From assembly GCF_000093085.1 (NCBI RefSeq), contig NC_014219.1, positions 2,534,384 through 2,598,383 on the forward strand: a stretch of 64,000 bases of DNA. The letters are read 5' to 3'. Made by a program: the position numbers and the translations under genes. Numbering within the stretch: the stretch's first letter is position 1; the number at the start of each line of letters is the position of its first letter. This document shows positions 55,127 through 64,000 of this stretch, piece by piece. Source of the stretch: [Bacillus] selenitireducens MLS10 (GTDB lineage: Bacteria; Bacillota; Bacilli; Bacillales; Salisediminibacteriaceae). The notes beneath the pieces are model-generated. The model ran no database searches and was not told the origin of the DNA. It was given only the letters and a program-made list of their open reading frames with translations.

Positions 55127-55717
55127 TTATGCGTTTACTTTTACCATGGATGGCCGGATCACGCGGTCTTTCAGCTGATAGCCGCGCTGCATCTCTTCGA
55201 CTACTGTATTCGAATCAAATTGATCATCTTCCACCTGCATGATGGCTTGGTGAAGATTCGGATCAAACGGCTGGCCTACCGCTTCAATCGGCGTAATCCC
55301 TTCTTTTTCAAGCGCCTGGCCGATTTGATTATAGACCATTTCCACGCCCTTTAACAGGCTCTTTGCATCGTCGCTCTCCGGACTTACCTGCATGGCACGC
55401 TCAAAGTTATCCATCGCAGGGAGAAGTTCCTCTGCGAGTCTTTGTGAGCGGTATTTAGCCGCTGTTTCCTGTTCGATTTTGGTTCTGCGGCGGAAATTAT
55501 CGAAATCGGCCTGTACGCGGAGCATTTTATTTTTCATCTCTTCAAAATCATCCTTTAGCTGATTGTAGTCCTCCACGGAAACCGTTTCTTCTTCAACAGC
55601 CTCTTCTTCGGAAACGGGTTGGTCGTCAACGTTTTCATTCGTCTCTTCCTGAACCATTTCTGCGTCTACCGCTGTATTCACTTCTTCAACGGTTTGCTTT
55701 TCTTCTTTATTCGACAC
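55127..55717 (-). CDS. grpE: Nucleotide exchange factor GrpE
   Basis: The start is GTG 55715-55717, behind AAGGAGGTG. The ~196-residue protein has a long acidic N-terminal region, a coiled coil (DYNQLKDDFEEMKNKMLRVQADFDNFRRRT) and the beta-wing with GVEMVYNQIGQALEKEGI and GQPFDPNLHQAIMQVE. It releases ADP from DnaK. Confidence 0.95.
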   Translation of the reverse strand: MSNKEEKQTVEEVNTAVDAEMVQEETNENVDDQPVSEEEAVEEETVSVEDYNQLKDDFEEMKNKMLRVQADFDNFRRRTKIEQETAAKYRSQRLAEELLPAMDNFERAMQVSPESDDAKSLLKGVEMVYNQIGQALEKEGITPIEAVGQPFDPNLHQAIMQVEDDQFDSNTVVEEMQRGYQLKDRVIRPSMVKVNA

Positions 55718-55748
55718 CCATTTCACCTCCTTATGTGAAATCATGAAT

Positions 55749-56777
55749 CTATTCTTTGTAATCTGTGGAGAGTTTCTTTGACAGGTCGGTCGCGAGGTAT
55801 TCCATGATACTGATCACTCTCGGGTATTCCATCCGGGTTGGCCCCAGGATGCCGACTGTACCAAGATACTGGCCGCCGGCTTCATAGGTGGCGGTAATTA
55901 TCGTACAGTCATCAAATGGTGCAAAGTGATTTTCTTCCCCGATCCGGATGGTCATCCCTTCCTGATCAGATCGGAACAGCTTACTGACGAGCTGATCCTC
56001 TTCAAAGATGTTCAATATCTTTCTTACCCTCTCAACATCATTGAATTCAGGTTGTGCAAGAATGTTGGTTTTCCCGCTGAAATAAACCTTTTCTCTGGCA
56101 TGCTGTCTGAACACTTCATGGAAAACATTCAGCATGGCCTCATGCCTGTTGACATACTGCTTCATCACGGCATGAATCTCTTTACTCAATGCCTCATTCA
56201 GTTTATAAAGCGGAACGCCCCTCAGTCGGTCGTTCAAAATATTCACGACCTTCTCCAAGTCATCGGGGTTGATTCGCTCAGGAAAATGCACAGTCTGGTT
56301 TTCCACATGCCCGGTGTCGGTTACGATGATCGCAACCGCTTGTTTGTCAGAAATGGGGATGAGCTGGATTTGTCTGAGCTTTGACTCAAACATTTCCGGT
56401 CCGAGCACAATGGATGTATAGTTGGTCAGCTCTGACAAAAGTTTTGCCGAGTGCCGGACCACTTCCTCCAACTCGTGAAAACGACTGCGGAGCACATCCT
56501 GAATATTCCCGATATCTTCTTTCGAGAGCTGACCGGGTGACAGCAGGTGATCAACGTAATGGCGATACCCTTTATGAGACGGAATCCGCCCCGAAGAACT
56601 GTGCGTTTTCTCAAGAAAACCCATATCTTCGAGATCGGACATCTCGTTTCTGATGGTTGCCGGACTGAAGTGAATGTCATCTCGCTTAGAAACGCTCCGT
56701 GACCCGACGGGCTCCGCGTGTGATACGTAATCATCAATAATGGCTTTCAATATCAACAATTGACGTTCTGTCAGCAT
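55749..56777 (-). CDS. hrcA: Heat-inducible transcription repressor HrcA
   Basis: A 342-residue repressor. The winged-helix domain is in LTERQLLILKAIIDDYVSHAEPVGSRS...SPATIRNEMSDLEDMGFLEKTHSSSGRIPS, followed by the GAF-like domain (QLIPISDKQAVAIIVTDTG) and dimer region. It binds the CIRCE element directly upstream, giving autoregulation of hrcA-grpE-dnaK-dnaJ. Confidence 0.96.
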   Translation of the reverse strand: MLTERQLLILKAIIDDYVSHAEPVGSRSVSKRDDIHFSPATIRNEMSDLEDMGFLEKTHSSSGRIPSHKGYRHYVDHLLSPGQLSKEDIGNIQDVLRSRFHELEEVVRHSAKLLSELTNYTSIVLGPEMFESKLRQIQLIPISDKQAVAIIVTDTGHVENQTVHFPERINPDDLEKVVNILNDRLRGVPLYKLNEALSKEIHAVMKQYVNRHEAMLNVFHEVFRQHAREKVYFSGKTNILAQPEFNDVERVRKILNIFEEDQLVSKLFRSDQEGMTIRIGEENHFAPFDDCTIITATYEAGGQYLGTVGILGPTRMEYPRVISIMEYLATDLSKKLSTDYKE

Positions 56778-56792
56778 AGAGCAACCCTCCTG

Positions 56793-56819
56793 TTAGCACT
56801 CTTTGTTGTCGAGTGCTAA
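56793..56819 (-). promoter_or_regulatory. CIRCE element (HrcA operator)
   Basis: TTAGCACTC-N9-GAGTGCTAA, a perfect match to CIRCE, 16 bp before the hrcA start. A TATAAT -10 lies at 56824-56829 on the minus strand, right next to it. A TTGACA at 56855-56860 is 25 bp from that box, so the true -35 is unclear. Confidence 0.98.
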
Positions 56820-56914
56820 ATCTATTATATAAGGTATCAAAGAAGGATTCTGTTTGTCAACGGCTTACGCTTCTTTTTTTAGGTTTCCTGCAAAATCCGG
56901 CATGAGATTACCAC

Positions 56915-58063
56915 TTACTGCTCATTCCCGAGCAGAAATTTTTCAAACACATGATTGGCCAAAAGCTGACCGTCACCGGTTAGTGATACCTGACGGTCTT
57001 TAACGGTAATCAGTCCATCACCTTTCAAGGCTTCAAGAACGCCGGGAAATGTTTCTTCCATCGTGGTATGATAGCGTGCCTCGAAGTCATCCAGCGATAC
57101 TCCTGCCATTTTTCTCAATCCCATAAACATAAATTCTTCTTTTTGGGCGTCAGACGAAACCTGATGCTCTTCACGTTTAGGACGCTCGCCTGCCGAAACA
57201 GCCTTCATATACTTCGGAAGCGGTCCATGGTTGGCGTATCGCTTACCGTTCAGATAGCCGTGTGCACCTGCACCAAATCCGTAATATTCGCAGTTATCCC
57301 AATACACAAGATTATGACGGCTCTCAAATCCGGGCTTAGCGAAGTTACTGATTTCATAATGCTGAAAACCGGTTCTCTTCGCATTTGCGACAAGCTCTTC
57401 GAACATATCCGCTTCAAGATCCTCATCCGGCAAACGCAACTGCCTCTTTTTTTGCATTTGATAGAAAACGGTCTTCGGTTCAATTTTCAATGAATAGGCG
57501 CTGATATGGGTGATGGGCAGTGAAAGTGCTGCTTTCAGTGTCTGTTTCCACTGTTCCATCGTTTGGCCGGGTAATCCAAACATCAAGTCGATGGACAAAT
57601 TTGTGATACCGGCCTCTCGGGCCATATCAACAGTTTTTTGTGCATCACCGGGTTCGTGATCACGGTTAATAGCCGATAAAAGGGTCTCATCAAACGTTTG
57701 AACACCGATACTCAGTCGGTTCACGCCTGCATTATAAAGCCCCTTCATCATCGATGCATCACAGCTGCCCGGATTGGCTTCCACAGTGAACTCACACGAT
57801 TCTGATAAAGGAAACAATTCCCGGACATCATGAATGACTTTCGCGAGCTGTTTTTCCGACATGGACGTCGGTGTACCGCCCCCAATATAGACAGACTGCA
57901 CCGGTTCCTTTTCATCATGTTCATCTGCATAGATCCCCATTTCCGTAATGAGATCCTCGACATACTCATCCACAGGCTGGCTTTTCAGATAGAATTTATT
58001 GAAATCACAGTAGTGACAGATCTGTTCACAAAACGGTATATGAATATAGATGGCATCTGCCAT
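56915..58063 (-). CDS. hemW: Radical SAM protein HemW (oxygen-independent coproporphyrinogen III oxidase-like)
   Basis: The start is ATG 58061-58063 (MADAIYIHIPFCEQICHYCDF) after AGGAGGGG. The ~382-residue protein has the CxxxCxxC radical-SAM motif, YIGGGTPTSM, LSIGVQTFD and DLMFGLPGQT. The HemN-specific N-terminal extension is lacking, which suggests a heme chaperone (HemW) more than the HemN oxidase. Located between lepA and hrcA as in B. subtilis. Confidence 0.92.
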   Translation of the reverse strand: MADAIYIHIPFCEQICHYCDFNKFYLKSQPVDEYVEDLITEMGIYADEHDEKEPVQSVYIGGGTPTSMSEKQLAKVIHDVRELFPLSESCEFTVEANPGSCDASMMKGLYNAGVNRLSIGVQTFDETLLSAINRDHEPGDAQKTVDMAREAGITNLSIDLMFGLPGQTMEQWKQTLKAALSLPITHISAYSLKIEPKTVFYQMQKKRQLRLPDEDLEADMFEELVANAKRTGFQHYEISNFAKPGFESRHNLVYWDNCEYYGFGAGAHGYLNGKRYANHGPLPKYMKAVSAGERPKREEHQVSSDAQKEEFMFMGLRKMAGVSLDDFEARYHTTMEETFPGVLEALKGDGLITVKDRQVSLTGDGQLLANHVFEKFLLGNEQ

Positions 58064-58081
58064 AAACACCCCTCCTGAAAG

Positions 58082-58108
58082 AAGGCCGCAGCTCCTGTCT
58101 GCGGCCTT
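58082..58108 (-). terminator. lepA terminator
   Basis: AAGGCCGCAG and CTGCGGCCTT form a 10-bp stem between lepA and hemW; TTCTTTC follows on the minus strand. Confidence 0.75.
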
Positions 58109-58122
58109 CCGAAAATCTTGGT

Positions 58123-59949
58123 TTAATCGTCGTTATTCATACTGAGGACGGACATAAAGGCTTCTTGAGGGACCTCCACATTTCCGACACTCTTCATACG
58201 GCGTTTCCCTTCTTTCTGCTTCTCAAGAAGTTTGCGTTTTCGGGAAATGTCCCCGCCATAACACTTTGCCAGTACGTTTTTACGCATCGCTTTGATCGTT
58301 GATCTTGCGATGATTTTATTTCCGATACTGGCCTGAACCGGCACTTCAAATTGCTGCCTTGGGATCAGTTCCTTCAATTTCTCAACAATTATCTTACCGC
58401 GTTCGTAAGCTGAATCTCTGTGGACAATAACAGACAGGGCATCAATGGACTCCCCATTCAAAAGAATATCCATCTTGACAAGACGACTTTCTTTATAGCC
58501 GATCATTTCGTAATCAAAGGAAGCATACCCTTTTGTGCTTGACTTCAGTGTGTCAAAGAAATCATAAACAATTTCCGATAACGGGATTTCATAAACAATA
58601 TTGACCCGGTTGGCATCAAGATATTTCATATCCTGATACTCTCCCCGTTTTTTCTGGCAAATCTCCATGACAGGTCCCACGTATTCGTTGGGAACCATCA
58701 CTTCCGCTTTGACAAAAGGTTCGCTGACATAATCAATCTGTTGAGAATCCGGCATGTTTGACGGATTATCAATAATCAGCTGTTCACCGTCCGTCAGGTT
58801 GATTTCATAAATAACACTTGGCGCTGTGGTAATAAGATCGATATTGAATTCACGTTCGATGCGCTCCTGAATGATCTCCATGTGCAGAAGACCTAGGAAT
58901 CCGCAGCGAAAACCAAAACCGAGCGCTTGGGAAGACTCAGCTTCAAACTGAAGGGACGCATCATTCAGTTCGAGCTTCTCGAGGGCTTCCCGTAAATCAT
59001 TATACTTATTCGTATCGAGGGGATACAAACCGCAAAAGACCATCGGGTTCAATTTCCGGTAACCCGGCATCGGTTCAGCCGTCTGACGTTTCGCATGTGT
59101 AACCGTATCACCGACACGGGAATCCGCCACATTTTTTATGGATGCAATCATATACCCGACGTCACCGACCGTTAACTCTTCTTTTTCCGTCGGTTTCGGT
59201 GTGAATACACCGATTTCCTGAGCTTCAAATTCTTTTCCGGTTGCCATCATTTTAATTTTATCACCCGGCTTTACCGTACCTTCCATAACCCTCATATAGA
59301 CAATAACGCCACGGTAAGGATCATATAGCGAATCGAAAATCATCGCTTTTAATGGCGCTTCCGGATCTCCTGCCGGAGCAGGCACATGTTTGACAATAGA
59401 TTCAAGGATTTCGTCGATACCGACACCATCCTTGGCCGAAGCCAATATACAGTCATCCATCGGCAGACCGATAACCTCTTCGACCTCTGCCTTCACCCGT
59501 TCGGGTTCCGCACTCGGCAAATCGATTTTATTAATAACCGGAATGATCTCCAGGTCGTTATCCAGAGCGAGATAGACGTTGGCAAGTGTCTGTGCCTCAA
59601 TTCCCTGTGCAGCATCCACGATCAGAAGTGCCCCTTCACAGGCTGCGAGACTTCGTGAGACTTCATAAGCAAAGTCGACATGTCCGGGTGTATCGATTAA
59701 GTGAAAGATATATTCTTCGCCATCATTGGCCGTGTATGTCAGTTGAACAGCATTTAATTTGATGGTAATACCACGTTCACGCTCGAGATCCATTGCATCG
59801 AGCATCTGATCTTTCATCTCTCTTTGCGTCAGCGCACTGGTTTTTTCAAGAATCCGGTCTGCGAGCGTAGATTTTCCGTGATCAATATGGGCAATAATCG
59901 AGAAATTCCGGATCCGGTCTCTTCTTTTCAAACGTTCTTCTGGTTTCAT
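58123..59949 (-). CDS. lepA: Elongation factor 4 (LepA)
   Basis: A 608-residue ribosome-associated GTPase. G1 [15 protein letters not shown]2 ERERGITI, G3 [16 protein letters not shown]4 NKIDLPSA, then EF-G-like domains and the LepA-specific C-terminal domain ([27 protein letters not shown]). The ATG is 12 bp after AGGAG. The gap to rpsT lacks gpr and spoIIP. Confidence 0.97.
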   Translation of the reverse strand: MKPEERLKRRDRIRNFSIIAHIDHGKSTLADRILEKTSALTQREMKDQMLDAMDLERERGITIKLNAVQLTYTANDGEEYIFHLIDTPGHVDFAYEVSRSLAACEGALLIVDAAQGIEAQTLANVYLALDNDLEIIPVINKIDLPSAEPERVKAEVEEVIGLPMDDCILASAKDGVGIDEILESIVKHVPAPAGDPEAPLKAMIFDSLYDPYRGVIVYMRVMEGTVKPGDKIKMMATGKEFEAQEIGVFTPKPTEKEELTVGDVGYMIASIKNVADSRVGDTVTHAKRQTAEPMPGYRKLNPMVFCGLYPLDTNKYNDLREALEKLELNDASLQFEAESSQALGFGFRCGFLGLLHMEIIQERIEREFNIDLITTAPSVIYEINLTDGEQLIIDNPSNMPDSQQIDYVSEPFVKAEVMVPNEYVGPVMEICQKKRGEYQDMKYLDANRVNIVYEIPLSEIVYDFFDTLKSSTKGYASFDYEMIGYKESRLVKMDILLNGESIDALSVIVHRDSAYERGKIIVEKLKELIPRQQFEVPVQASIGNKIIARSTIKAMRKNVLAKCYGGDISRKRKLLEKQKEGKRRMKSVGNVEVPQEAFMSVLSMNNDD

Positions 59950-60209
59950 AACATGCGTTCACTCCTGTCAGTCTAAACAAAGTTTGTGACTTGTCCGTTC
60001 TTTTTCCGTTCGGTATTGACAAACGAAAGGCTGTCACAACAATACTCTCTGTGCCTGCATCACAGCATGAATCTATAGATGCACACTTGCCAATTATCAA
60101 GGTGGTCGCAGGATCAGCCACTCGTATGCTTCAGGCAAATGTATGTCTAAGAACACCTACGTCCTGAACACTAGCTAACATTATAGCAAGGAATGCATGC
60201 ACCATTCAA
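59950..60209 (-). promoter_or_regulatory. lepA promoter and ~220-nt leader
   Basis: Minus-strand TTGAAT (60204-60209) and a TGC-extended TATAAT (60180-60185) with an 18-bp spacer predict a start near 60173, leaving a leader of ~220 nt before lepA. The leader can form a hairpin (GTAT...TGACA with TGTCA-ATAC, near 60012-60045) and holds a 10-bp palindrome ATCTATAGAT. No gene was found in it. Confidence 0.55.
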
Positions 60210-60272
60210 TTCTTTTCTTTGCAATCTGTCAGCCTTTCAAGTAATTTCACTTAACGCCGAAAGAAAATCTTA

Positions 60273-60301
60273 TTGCATTTTAAATACGCATTTGATAAAA
60301 T
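60273..60301 (+). promoter_or_regulatory. rpsT promoter
   Basis: TTGCAT (60273-60278) and TAAAAT (60296-60301) with a 17-bp spacer; the leader to rpsT is ~70 nt. Confidence 0.7.
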
Positions 60302-60378
60302 CCATAGTGTTGCACGCTAAACCATCCGTAAACGTATAACAGGATACACAACGGTGAGTTTTGAGGAGGTGAATCCCG

Positions 60379-60645
60379 ATGGCAAATATTAAATCGGCTA
60401 AGAAACGCGTACTGACAAACGAAAAGCGTCGTGCTCAAAATGCATCTTTCAAGTCAGATCTGCGCAGTTCTGTAAAAGTGTTCAATACTAAAGTTGAACA
60501 AAAAGACGTTGAAGGTGCGAAAGCCGCTTTCACAACAGCAGTTAAGAAAATTGACAAGGCTGTGAACCGTGGTGTTTACCACAAGAACAAGGCTGCCCGT
60601 CAAAAATCTGCTCTTCAGCAGAAAATGAACGGATTAGGCGCATAA
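60379..60645 (+). CDS. rpsT: 30S ribosomal protein S20
   Basis: An 88-residue basic helical protein: MANIKSAKKRVLTNEKRRAQN start and GVYHKNKAARQKSALQQK near the end are the S20 pattern. ATG follows GAGGAGGTGA. It is monocistronic with its own terminator and is convergent to holA. Confidence 0.98.
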   Translation: MANIKSAKKRVLTNEKRRAQNASFKSDLRSSVKVFNTKVEQKDVEGAKAAFTTAVKKIDKAVNRGVYHKNKAARQKSALQQKMNGLGA

Positions 60646-60651
60646 TAAAGA

Positions 60652-60690
60652 ACAGCAGAGCGGTTATCCGCGCTGCTGTTTTTTATTATT
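60652..60690 (+). terminator. rpsT terminator
   Basis: AACAGCAG-a-GCGG and CCGC-g-CTGCTGTT pair and are followed by TTTTATTATTTT. Confidence 0.93.
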
Positions 60691-60749
60691 TTGAATCAGC
60701 CACGTTCACGTTGCCAATGGGCATTTGTCAGCTGCGCATCTGACAAACA

Positions 60750-61781
60750 TCAAACCTCCATGCTTTTATTCCGTTTCAGGATAAACAGCTCGACACCAAG
60801 TTCGTCTGAAATTCGTCCGGTTTTAATCTGATGATCTAATTCGGCCAGTTCATCAATCTGCTTTAACAAATCATGTTTACGGAAGCTTGAAACCTGTTTG
60901 GCTGCAAGTTTTACCACATAGGGATGAATCTTCAGTTTCCCCGCCATCGCTTTTTCACTGTATCCCTGGTCTTTTAATTCTTTAACCTGATGAAGAATTC
61001 TGAACTGCCTCACCACAAGGGCCAGTATTTTAATTGGCGCCTCTTTTTGCTTTAGCAAATCTTTATAAATTTTCATCGCTTCATCAATCCGCTGTTTAAC
61101 CGTTGCATCCACGAGAGCAAAAATATCTTCTTCGAGAGACCTCGCCACGAGATCGTAAACGATCTCTTTTGTGATCACCCCGCCGTCTGCGGCATAGAGA
61201 GTGAGTTTATTGATTTCAGAAGACATGATCATGAGATCTGCGCCCGTCAATGTTAAAAAAGCATCAGCTGCTTCCTTCTCAAATTGCACCTCCGCATCCG
61301 CAGATTTAGCGGAGATCCAGTCTCTCAATTCACGTTCACTCATAGGTTCGGCTTTAAAAACTCTAGTCTGTTTCTTCAGTTCCTTGACCAGTTTTTTACG
61401 CTCATCGAGCTTTTCATAGGAAGCCATAATAATCATTACGGTCTCTTCAGGGGCCTGTGATACATAGGTCAAAAGCGCATCGGTATTATGTTCCACATCC
61501 GTTTTCGGTTTCTGGGCAGTCAAAAACCACGGATCACGGATCAATACAACCCGCTTGCCTCCCATAAACGGGAAGGTAAATGCTTCTTCCACCGCAAGCT
61601 CAATCGGAATTTCATTCATATCAAATTTACTGTAATTAAAATCATATTCATCATCTGACAGAGACTGACGCAGGATACGCTGCATCACGTCCTCCATCAG
61701 GTACGTTTCAGTGCCGTAAAGCACATAAACACGATCCATGTTCCCCTGATCAATATCCTGGATAAGCTTCATATAAGACAT
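60750..61781 (-). CDS. holA: DNA polymerase III subunit delta
   Basis: The start is ATG 61779-61781 (MSYMKLIQDIDQGNMDRVYVLYGTETYLMED) after GGGGTG. The ~343-residue clamp-loader subunit opens the beta clamp. VYVLYGTETYLMED and the FTFPFMGGKRVVLIRDP block are family-specific, and the C-terminal helical collar domain (FRILHQVKELKDQGYSEKAMA) is present. Homologue of B. subtilis YqeN, adjacent to comEC and rpsT as expected. Confidence 0.94.
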   Translation of the reverse strand: MSYMKLIQDIDQGNMDRVYVLYGTETYLMEDVMQRILRQSLSDDEYDFNYSKFDMNEIPIELAVEEAFTFPFMGGKRVVLIRDPWFLTAQKPKTDVEHNTDALLTYVSQAPEETVMIIMASYEKLDERKKLVKELKKQTRVFKAEPMSERELRDWISAKSADAEVQFEKEAADAFLTLTGADLMIMSSEINKLTLYAADGGVITKEIVYDLVARSLEEDIFALVDATVKQRIDEAMKIYKDLLKQKEAPIKILALVVRQFRILHQVKELKDQGYSEKAMAGKLKIHPYVVKLAAKQVSSFRKHDLLKQIDELAELDHQIKTGRISDELGVELFILKRNKSMEV

Positions 61782-61952
61782 TTCACACACCCCTGCCCCA
61801 ATTCATTTAAATATTGTTCAGCACGTCTAATCAGGCTCCTGTCAAGTCTATCTGATTTTACACAGAAAAAAAAGTTCTCTTTTTCAACTGCTCAATTGTG
61901 GATTTTTTGTGAACAGTGAATTATACTGAGAATGTAATGGGAGGGATCATAT

Positions 61953-62090
61953 ATGAACGAATTCGAAAAGGATGTTCAATCCAAACGAAATGATGCCATC
62001 GACAGCGGTATAGGTTTCGTAGCAAGTTTTGGGTTTTTTGCAACTATTTTCATCATTGCGAACGTCATCGATCTCTTTTTTGGTGGATGA
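61953..62090 (+). CDS. yqzM: YqzM family small membrane protein
   Basis: A 45-residue protein, start MNEFEKDVQSKRNDAIDSGI, with one C-terminal membrane helix (FVASFGFFATIFIIANVIDLF). ATG follows GGGAGG. The pattern and position between holA and comEC match B. subtilis YqzM. Role unknown. Confidence 0.85.
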   Translation: MNEFEKDVQSKRNDAIDSGIGFVASFGFFATIFIIANVIDLFFGG

Positions 62091-62130
62091 TCGGTCCGCA
62101 AAAGGAGCGGTTTGCCGCTTCATAAATGAG

Positions 62131-62172
62131 CAACGTCTCTTTTGGGGAAGAGATGTTGCTTATTTTTTATGG
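62131..62172. terminator. Terminator between yqzM and comEC
   Basis: CAACGTCTCTT and AAGAGATGTTG form a hairpin, with CTTATTTTTTAT following on the plus strand. It overlaps the end of the convergent comEC. Confidence 0.85.
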
Positions 62173-64000
62173 ACCTTCACCGACCACTCTCCATTCTTCA
62201 CCCTGATCTGCACGGCACCCGTATCCGCCGTCGAGAATGAACCGGCCCCAAACTGGGACAGACGTTCAACGACCTCTTCATGAGGATGACCATAGCGGTT
62301 GTTTTCCCCGGCGGAAATAATGCTGATCGCCGGCATGGCTCTCGACAAAAATGCTTCACCGCTTGAAGTGTGACTCCCATGATGTGCAACCTTCAGGATT
62401 TGAACAGATCTGATCAGTTCCTCCTGAACAAGTTCTGTTTCCACATCAGACTCAATGTCCCCTGTGAAAAGGAAGCTGACCCCTTCGATGTGCGAATCCA
62501 ATACGAGTGAAAGATCATTTTCCGAAAGTGTTCCCTCATCGTTAGGGTGAATAATCCGAAACCCTGATCCGCCCTCATACCACGCCATTCCTCTTTGCCC
62601 TCGGCTGATTGACGTTCCCTGCTCATTCAGACACCGTAAACTGTCCTTCATGATCTGTTCCTGATCCATTGCTCCGCCATAGATGGCCTTCTTTATCCGA
62701 AAACGATCTGAAAGTTTACAGACCTCACCCACATGATCCTCATGCCCATGAGTCAATACCAGAAGATCCACGGACGAAATGCCCTGACCTCGTAAAAACG
62801 GTTCAATATCATAATCAAACGGACCACTTGATTCGTGATGATGCCAGGAAGGCACGCCACCTGTATCCACGATGTAGACTCCCTGTCGATGCGGAAGTTC
62901 AATGACTGCGGCATCACCCTGCCCGACATCCAAAAATGTCACAGTCGCGCCCCGATCGAGATAGGGCTGAACGTAAACGAACGTCAAAACGGCGAGAAAA
63001 ACCGTGAACCCCTTCGTAAATGCATACCTGCCGCTCTTCTCCCACAAAAGAAAGAAACCCGCAGAACCTGCACAAAGTACGAGCAGCATCCAGGTATCCG
63101 GTTTACCGAATAAAAGTGAAGAATAGGCCGATTCACTGGTCCAAAGGAGAAAACCGTCCATCACCGATAACAACATTTCAGTCAATCCCGTCACCTTCAC
63201 TGTGACTGAAGGCCACAGCCACAGTCCGAAAACCGTCAGAAAAGCCCCCGGCAAGAGGAAGATTGTAACAGCCGGAACCATGAGCAAATTCATAAATACG
63301 GCGAAGAGGCTCCACTCAAAAAAGATCGAAATCATGACAGGAGCAGCAATAATTTGCGCTGCCAGCGTCACTTTCATCAGCTGCGTAATCCGGTTGCCCT
63401 GGCTCAAAAGCGGAGATGACATAATCAGGGCAAAAGAGGTCAGAAAACTGAGTTGAAACCCCACATGGTAGAGATAGTAGGGATTCACAGTCAATAAGGC
63501 TATAAACACGATGGAAATACCGTCGACTGCTTTCAGTTTCCAACCGCTTTTCGCTGCAAGAATGACAGCAGCAACAGTTAATGAAGCCCGCATCACCGAG
63601 GGGGCGCCACCTGCGAGGATCATATAGACAGGAAGCATGGCAAGCAATATCCAAAGTGCCCGCTCTCTTGTAATCCCCAATCGTAACAGCAAACTGTTCA
63701 TTGCGAGCGTCAGCAGTCCGACATGAAGACCCGAAACCGCAAGGAGATGAATGACGCCAAGCCTCTGATAGGCCTCAATCACCGAAGGGTCCACTGATGA
63801 GCGGTCGCCATAAACAAGGGCAAGAACCAATGCCGCTGTTTTCGGGCTCGTTTCTCCGATTGCAATGTCGACCCGTTCCATTGCCTGTCCCCGAAACCGG
63901 ATCAGCCTGTAATAACCTCCCGCTTTCTCAGGTAAACAGGACAGTTGACCGGGACTGATAAACGTCTGAAAAAAGATCTTATCCCGTTCGAGAAACCGAC
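62160..64000 (-). CDS. comEC: DNA internalisation protein ComEC/Rec2, C-terminal part (5' end outside window)
   Basis: The frame stays open from the stop at 62160 to the window edge (codons read through 63998), so the N-terminus lies beyond. The visible ~612 residues hold the competence domain (ALVLALVYGDRSSVD, YQRLGVIHLLAVSGLHVGLL) with about eight membrane helices. A C-terminal metallo-beta-lactamase-like domain follows (TFLDVGQGDAAVIELP, LVLTHGHEDHVGEV, LKVAHHGSHTSSGEAFL, ISAGENNRYGHPHEEV). It forms the channel for DNA uptake during transformation. The metal-binding His/Asp residues are intact, suggesting a functional protein. Confidence 0.95.
   Translation of the reverse strand, partial: RFLERDKIFFQTFISPGQLSCLPEKAGGYYRLIRFRGQAMERVDIAIGETSPKTAALVLALVYGDRSSVDPSVIEAYQRLGVIHLLAVSGLHVGLLTLAMNSLLLRLGITRERALWILLAMLPVYMILAGGAPSVMRASLTVAAVILAAKSGWKLKAVDGISIVFIALLTVNPYYLYHVGFQLSFLTSFALIMSSPLLSQGNRITQLMKVTLAAQIIAAPVMISIFFEWSLFAVFMNLLMVPAVTIFLLPGAFLTVFGLWLWPSVTVKVTGLTEMLLSVMDGFLLWTSESAYSSLLFGKPDTWMLLVLCAGSAGFFLLWEKSGRYAFTKGFTVFLAVLTFVYVQPYLDRGATVTFLDVGQGDAAVIELPHRQGVYIVDTGGVPSWHHHESSGPFDYDIEPFLRGQGISSVDLLVLTHGHEDHVGEVCKLSDRFRIKKAIYGGAMDQEQIMKDSLRCLNEQGTSISRGQRGMAWYEGGSGFRIIHPNDEGTLSENDLSLVLDSHIEGVSFLFTGDIESDVETELVQEELIRSVQILKVAHHGSHTSSGEAFLSRAMPAISIISAGENNRYGHPHEEVVERLSQFGAGSFSTADTGAVQIRVKNGEWSVKVHKK

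Noticed and set aside
59882-60121. 79-codon minus-strand frame overlapping the start of lepA
   Set aside because: It overlaps the lepA leader and N-terminus in another frame, has no ribosome site and resembles no known protein.

Overview
The window is a compact housekeeping segment of a low-to-mid GC Firmicute chromosome of the Bacillaceae type. Its gene order follows the Bacillus subtilis comEC-to-sodA region closely: comEC, yqzM, holA, rpsT, lepA, hemW, hrcA-grpE-dnaK-dnaJ-prmA-rsmE-mtaB, rpsU-yqeY, nfeD1-floA, phoH, pgpH-ybeY-dgkA-era-recO, glyQ-glyS, ccpN-yqfL-yqxD-dnaG-sigA, cccA, trmK-yqfO, ispH, cshB, nfo, zur, yqfW, ispG, yqgB, sodA, pbpA. Several proteins carry strongly acidic stretches. 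Genes tied to sporulation are missing at their usual slots (gpr and spoIIP between rpsT and lepA; yqfC and yqfD between floA and phoH). Both points fit an asporogenous, possibly halo-alkaliphilic bacillus such as the Salisediminibacterium / 'Bacillus selenitireducens' group. That identification is an inference.

Layout. 1-4.1 kb: end of a YhaM-like exoribonuclease, rpmG, two small membrane proteins, the class B penicillin-binding protein pbpA, and a 6S RNA gene. 4.1-5.7 kb: sodA with a structured leader, a HesB-like gene interrupted by an in-frame UGA, and a Met-Ile2-Ser tRNA operon. 5.7-12.3 kb: a Na/phosphate cotransporter, YqgB, NfeD-like and DUF1002 proteins, ispG and yqfW. 12.4-22.8 kb: a Zur-controlled zinc ABC operon, the ppx-ppk polyphosphate pair, a transglycosylase-like protein, a manganese-type ABC pair with a MntR-like site, and nfo. 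22.8-30.3 kb: cshB, a 500-bp non-coding stretch, a CarD-family regulator, ispH, yqfO/trmK, cccA, a GDPD and a membrane protein. 30.4-45.4 kb: the sigA/dnaG macromolecular-synthesis cluster, glyQS with a T-box, the recO-to-phoH cluster (phoH frameshifted in this sequence). 45.4-64 kb: floA/nfeD1, yqeY/rpsU, the CIRCE-controlled heat-shock operon, hemW, lepA, rpsT, holA, yqzM and the partial comEC.

Regulatory signals readable in the sequence include a perfect CIRCE element before hrcA, a Zur box before the zinc operon, a MntR-like box and strong promoter before the manganese operon, a glycyl T-box before glyQS, a 6S RNA with its own promoter, a three-way-junction leader in front of sodA, and many intrinsic terminators that split the region into transcription units. 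No mobile element, prophage, CRISPR array or rRNA gene was seen.

The most notable signal is the 107-codon HesB/YqkB-like gene at 4890-5213. An in-frame UGA sits where this family normally has a cysteine, and a small stem-loop lies at the spacing and with the loop guanine expected of a bacterial SECIS element. It is either a selenoprotein or a nonsense-mutated pseudogene. Other items worth checking are the sodA leader, the one-base frameshift in phoH, zinc and manganese ABC units lacking a binding protein, and uncharacterised genes next to floA and pbpA.
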